This document shows positions 61,816 through 64,000 of a stretch of 64,000 nt of DNA, one piece after another; position 1 is the first letter of the stretch; the number at the start of each line of letters is the position of its first letter. The stretch comes from Pseudomonadota bacterium (GTDB taxonomy: Bacteria; Pseudomonadota; Alphaproteobacteria; Sphingomonadales; Sphingomonadaceae), in assembly GCA_023423655.1 (NCBI GenBank), contig JAFAFE010000001.1, positions 248,001 through 312,000 of the forward strand, written 5' to 3'. Below the pieces are notes generated by a model, which saw nothing but the letters and a program-made list of their open reading frames with translations, made no database searches and had not been told where the DNA came from. The position numbers and the translations under genes were made by a program.

Positions 61816-63093
61816 ATGACAACACAAACGCTTCCAACGATCGCGGTGATTGGGCTTGGCTATGTTGGCCTGCCACTTGCTGTTGAATTTGGAAAAAATC
61901 GACCAGTGATTGGATTCGATATTCGTGAAGAACGAATTTCCGAATTACAAGGTGGAAATGATCATACGCTCGAAACATCTTCCGAAGAGTTGGCAGAGGC
62001 CTCCTTTTTGAAATTTACTTCAGACCCGTCAGAGCTGGCCACTGCGACGATTTACATTGTCACTGTACCAACACCGATTGATAATACTAAACGCCCTGAT
62101 CTGACTCCTCTTATTCGTGCTTCTGAAACATTGGGCAAGGTCCTTAAGCGTGGCGACATCGTTATTTATGAATCGACGGTATATCCGGGAGCCACCGAAG
62201 AAGAATGTGTCCCCGTATTGGAGCGGATTTCAGGCCTAAAATTTAACGAAGATTTCTTTGCCGGCTATTCACCAGAGAGAATAAACCCTGGTGACAAAAA
62301 ACACCGACTAACAACGATTCTTAAGATCACTTCGGGCTCCACACCGCAAATAGCCGAAGTAGTTGACGAACTTTATAGCTCGATAATCAAGGCTGGAACA
62401 TGGCGAGCGGAATCCATTAAAGTTGCAGAAGCCGCCAAGGTTATTGAGAACACTCAACGTGATTTGAACATCGCTCTTATCAATGAATTGGCGATTATTT
62501 TCAATCATATGGAGATTGATACGGAGGCCGTGTTGAAAGCCGCTGGGACGAAATGGAATTTCCTTCCTTTTCGTCCAGGTTTAGTAGGAGGGCATTGTAT
62601 TGGTGTTGATCCTTATTACCTCACCCACAAAGCCGAAACCCTCGGCTATCATCCACAGATAATTTTGGCGGGTAGGCGGATTAATGATGGAATGGGTGCC
62701 TATGTAGCGGCCCAGATGGTTAAAGCGATGCTCAAAAAACGCATCCATGTGAATGGCGCCAAGGTGTTGATTATGGGGCTAGCCTTCAAGGAAAACTGCC
62801 CGGACATTCGGAATACAAAAGTAGTCGATGTCATAGCAGAATTAAGCGAATATGGTATTGAGGTTGCGGTTTACGATCCATGGATTGATCGCGCGGAAGC
62901 GGAACAGGAATATGGCATAACTCCAGTTGGTCACATGACAAATGAGGGCTATGACGGGATTATATTGGCAGTTGCTCATCAAGAATTTACCGAACTTGGG
63001 GAAACTGCCATTCGGGCGTTAGGCCGCCCCAATCATGTGCTGTTTGATCTAAAATATATTCTGCCCGCAAATGCGGCAGATTTGAGACTTTAG
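61816..63093 (+). CDS. tviB: UDP-sugar 6-dehydrogenase of the TviB/WbpO family
   Basis: The 425-residue enzyme has the NAD motif IAVIGLGYVGLPLAVEFG, a catalytic-Cys loop in GGHCIGVDPYYLTHKAE, and the central helix with AEAAKVIENTQRDLNIAL. These match the branch that oxidises UDP-GlcNAc or UDP-GalNAc to the uronic acid (TviB, WbpO). The start at 61816 is preferred over 61747, which overlaps the epimerase. It gives another acidic sugar donor. The exact substrate is not proven. Confidence 0.88.
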   Translation: MTTQTLPTIAVIGLGYVGLPLAVEFGKNRPVIGFDIREERISELQGGNDHTLETSSEELAEASFLKFTSDPSELATATIYIVTVPTPIDNTKRPDLTPLIRASETLGKVLKRGDIVIYESTVYPGATEEECVPVLERISGLKFNEDFFAGYSPERINPGDKKHRLTTILKITSGSTPQIAEVVDELYSSIIKAGTWRAESIKVAEAAKVIENTQRDLNIALINELAIIFNHMEIDTEAVLKAAGTKWNFLPFRPGLVGGHCIGVDPYYLTHKAETLGYHPQIILAGRRINDGMGAYVAAQMVKAMLKKRIHVNGAKVLIMGLAFKENCPDIRNTKVVDVIAELSEYGIEVAVYDPWIDRAEAEQEYGITPVGHMTNEGYDGIILAVAHQEFTELGETAIRALGRPNHVLFDLKYILPANAADLRL

Positions 63094-63231
63094 TGCATTG
63101 CGATTTGTCGAGCCGGATATCACCAGATTTGAATGCAACAGTGGCTTTAAGCCGAAGCAAATGCTGCTATTATCGTTAGTCTCCAATCTGAACAGGATCA
63201 AAATTTTGTCACAGACCATCAGCGATAGATT

Positions 63232-63798
63232 ATGAATCCCGTCCAACTCATATCTCAACAGCGCTTTGGCGACACAAGAGGCTGGTTTACGGAAGTTTAT
63301 TCGGTGCCGAATTTTCAGAAACTAGGTATCGATTGTACTTTTGTGCAGGATAATCATTCATTATCTGCGCCCGTTTTCACCCTACGCGGTCTACATTTTC
63401 AAACGCCACCATATGGGCAGGATAAACTGGTGCGATGTATTCGCGGGCGAATTTTTGACGTTGCGGTGGACGTACGGCGGGGATCTCCTACCTATGGGCA
63501 ATGGGTAGGGTCAGAACTGTCTGCAGAAAATGGACATCAACTATTCATTCCCATTGGCTTTGCACACGGTTTTGTTACGCTCGAACCAGATTGCGAAGTT
63601 GTCTATAAATGTTCGAATATCTATGCTCCGCAGCATGACGGAGGCATCCGCTGGAATGATCCGGCAATCGGCATCAACTGGCCCATCGCCGAAGGAGCAG
63701 TCCCAGAACTGAGTGACAAGGATGCCAACCAACCGTTTCTAGAATCATTTGAAAGCCCATTTTCTTATGATGGTCGTCCATTGCTCACTTTGCGTTGA
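63232..63798 (+). CDS. rfbC: dTDP-4-dehydrorhamnose 3,5-epimerase
   Basis: The 188-residue cupin enzyme starts MNPVQLISQQRFGDTRGWFTE, quoted in part as RFGDTRGWFTEVY. It has the catalytic-His phrase TLRGLHFQ and the family motifs QDNHSLS and FIPIGFAHGFVTLE. It epimerises the RmlB product on the way to dTDP-rhamnose. It is separated from the dehydrogenase gene by 138 bases with no other gene, and rmlD starts 76 bases later. Confidence 0.94.
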   Translation: MNPVQLISQQRFGDTRGWFTEVYSVPNFQKLGIDCTFVQDNHSLSAPVFTLRGLHFQTPPYGQDKLVRCIRGRIFDVAVDVRRGSPTYGQWVGSELSAENGHQLFIPIGFAHGFVTLEPDCEVVYKCSNIYAPQHDGGIRWNDPAIGINWPIAEGAVPELSDKDANQPFLESFESPFSYDGRPLLTLR

Positions 63799-63874
63799 AA
63801 GGTGGGCATAATGCGCACTTTCTTTACAATGACAGATTTCATTCGTTCGGCTTTGGTTGGCACGGATTAATGCT

Positions 63875-64000
63875 ATGACAGATCGGGCAAGATTGGTTTT
63901 GGTTACGGGCGCGGACGGTCAGTTAGGGCGTGAACTTCAGCGCGCGGCTTGGCCTACTCGCTGGACAGTGACCGCTCTGAAGCGGCAAGATTTGGATTTG
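63875..64000 (+). CDS. rfbD: dTDP-4-dehydrorhamnose reductase, N-terminal part (runs off the window)
   Basis: Forty-two codons are visible from the ATG at 63875. They read MTDRARLVLVTGADGQLGRE, with the RmlD nucleotide motif TGADGQLG, then WTVTALKRQDLDL. This fits RmlD, the last enzyme of dTDP-rhamnose synthesis. The 76 bases before it hold only a leader. The rest lies past the right edge. Confidence 0.93.
   Translation, partial: MTDRARLVLVTGADGQLGRELQRAAWPTRWTVTALKRQDLDL

Noticed and set aside
1..64000. CRISPR array, rRNA operon, prophage or integrative-element attachment sites
   Set aside because: No regularly spaced repeats, no rRNA sequence and no phage or integrase gene were seen; the tRNA-Glu has no partial duplicate nearby.

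Overview
The window looks like chromosomal DNA of an alphaproteobacterium, most likely a sphingomonad (Sphingomonadaceae, Sphingopyxis/Sphingorhabdus-like). This is inferred from gene content and style: GC-rich genes with ATGA/GTGA start-stop overlaps, COQ9 and DUF3576 proteins, an HTH-tagged RibB, an Atm1-type exporter, GMC and sterol-desaturase genes, and many intergenic copies of a palindrome carrying CCTGAGCTTGTCGAAGG. No database search was possible.

Layout. (1) 1-8.4 kb, minus strand: a high-affinity potassium system. A TorF-like outer-membrane porin and two one-helix microproteins (one is KdpF) lead kdpA, kdpB, kdpC, kdpD and a truncated kdpE. Upstream of the porin is a T-rich site resembling the KdpE operator of E. 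coli. (2) 8.4-45.07 kb: housekeeping backbone. It holds tRNA-Glu, recJ, two bacterial PH-domain membrane proteins, an MFS exporter, leuS-lptE-holA, riboflavin genes (ribB-like, ribH), an Old Yellow Enzyme, COQ9, feoAB behind a Fur-like site, ssb, a GIY-YIG protein, a HerA-like ATPase, gyrB, a cysteine-bearing Rrf2 regulator, a polysaccharide deacetylase, an Atm1-like exporter and several oxidoreductases. (3) 45.07-47.33 kb: a graveyard with a decayed IS630-family transposase, a broken gene of unknown function and a 5'-truncated, frameshifted asparagine synthase. (4) 47.3-64 kb: a surface-polysaccharide locus. Ten minus-strand genes (initiating phosphoglycosyltransferase, FdtA/FdtC-like fusion, FdtB-like aminotransferase, Wzx, three GT4 and one GT2 glycosyltransferases, a methyltransferase and a Wzy-like polymerase) face divergently transcribed nucleotide-sugar genes: rmlB, rmlA, a UDP-glucuronate epimerase, a TviB/WbpO-type dehydrogenase, rmlC and the start of rmlD.

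How they work together. RmlA and RmlB make dTDP-4-keto-6-deoxyglucose. RmlC and RmlD turn it into dTDP-rhamnose, while the isomerase/acetyltransferase fusion plus the aminotransferase would turn it into a dTDP-3-acetamido-3,6-dideoxyhexose (Fuc3NAc or Qui3NAc type). The epimerase and dehydrogenase should add uronic-acid donors. The glycosyltransferases assemble a repeat unit on the lipid carrier, Wzx flips it and Wzy polymerises it. The locus is AT-richer than the backbone, and gene debris sits at its left edge, which suggests repeated exchange there.

Most notable: a 44% GC patch of about 230 bases inside leuS covering the leucine-specific region before KMSKS; the porin-led kdp operon with a KdpE-like operator and an extra microprotein; an HTH-RibB protein with a GTP-cyclohydrolase-like domain lacking its zinc cysteines; and the debris region at 45-47 kb.
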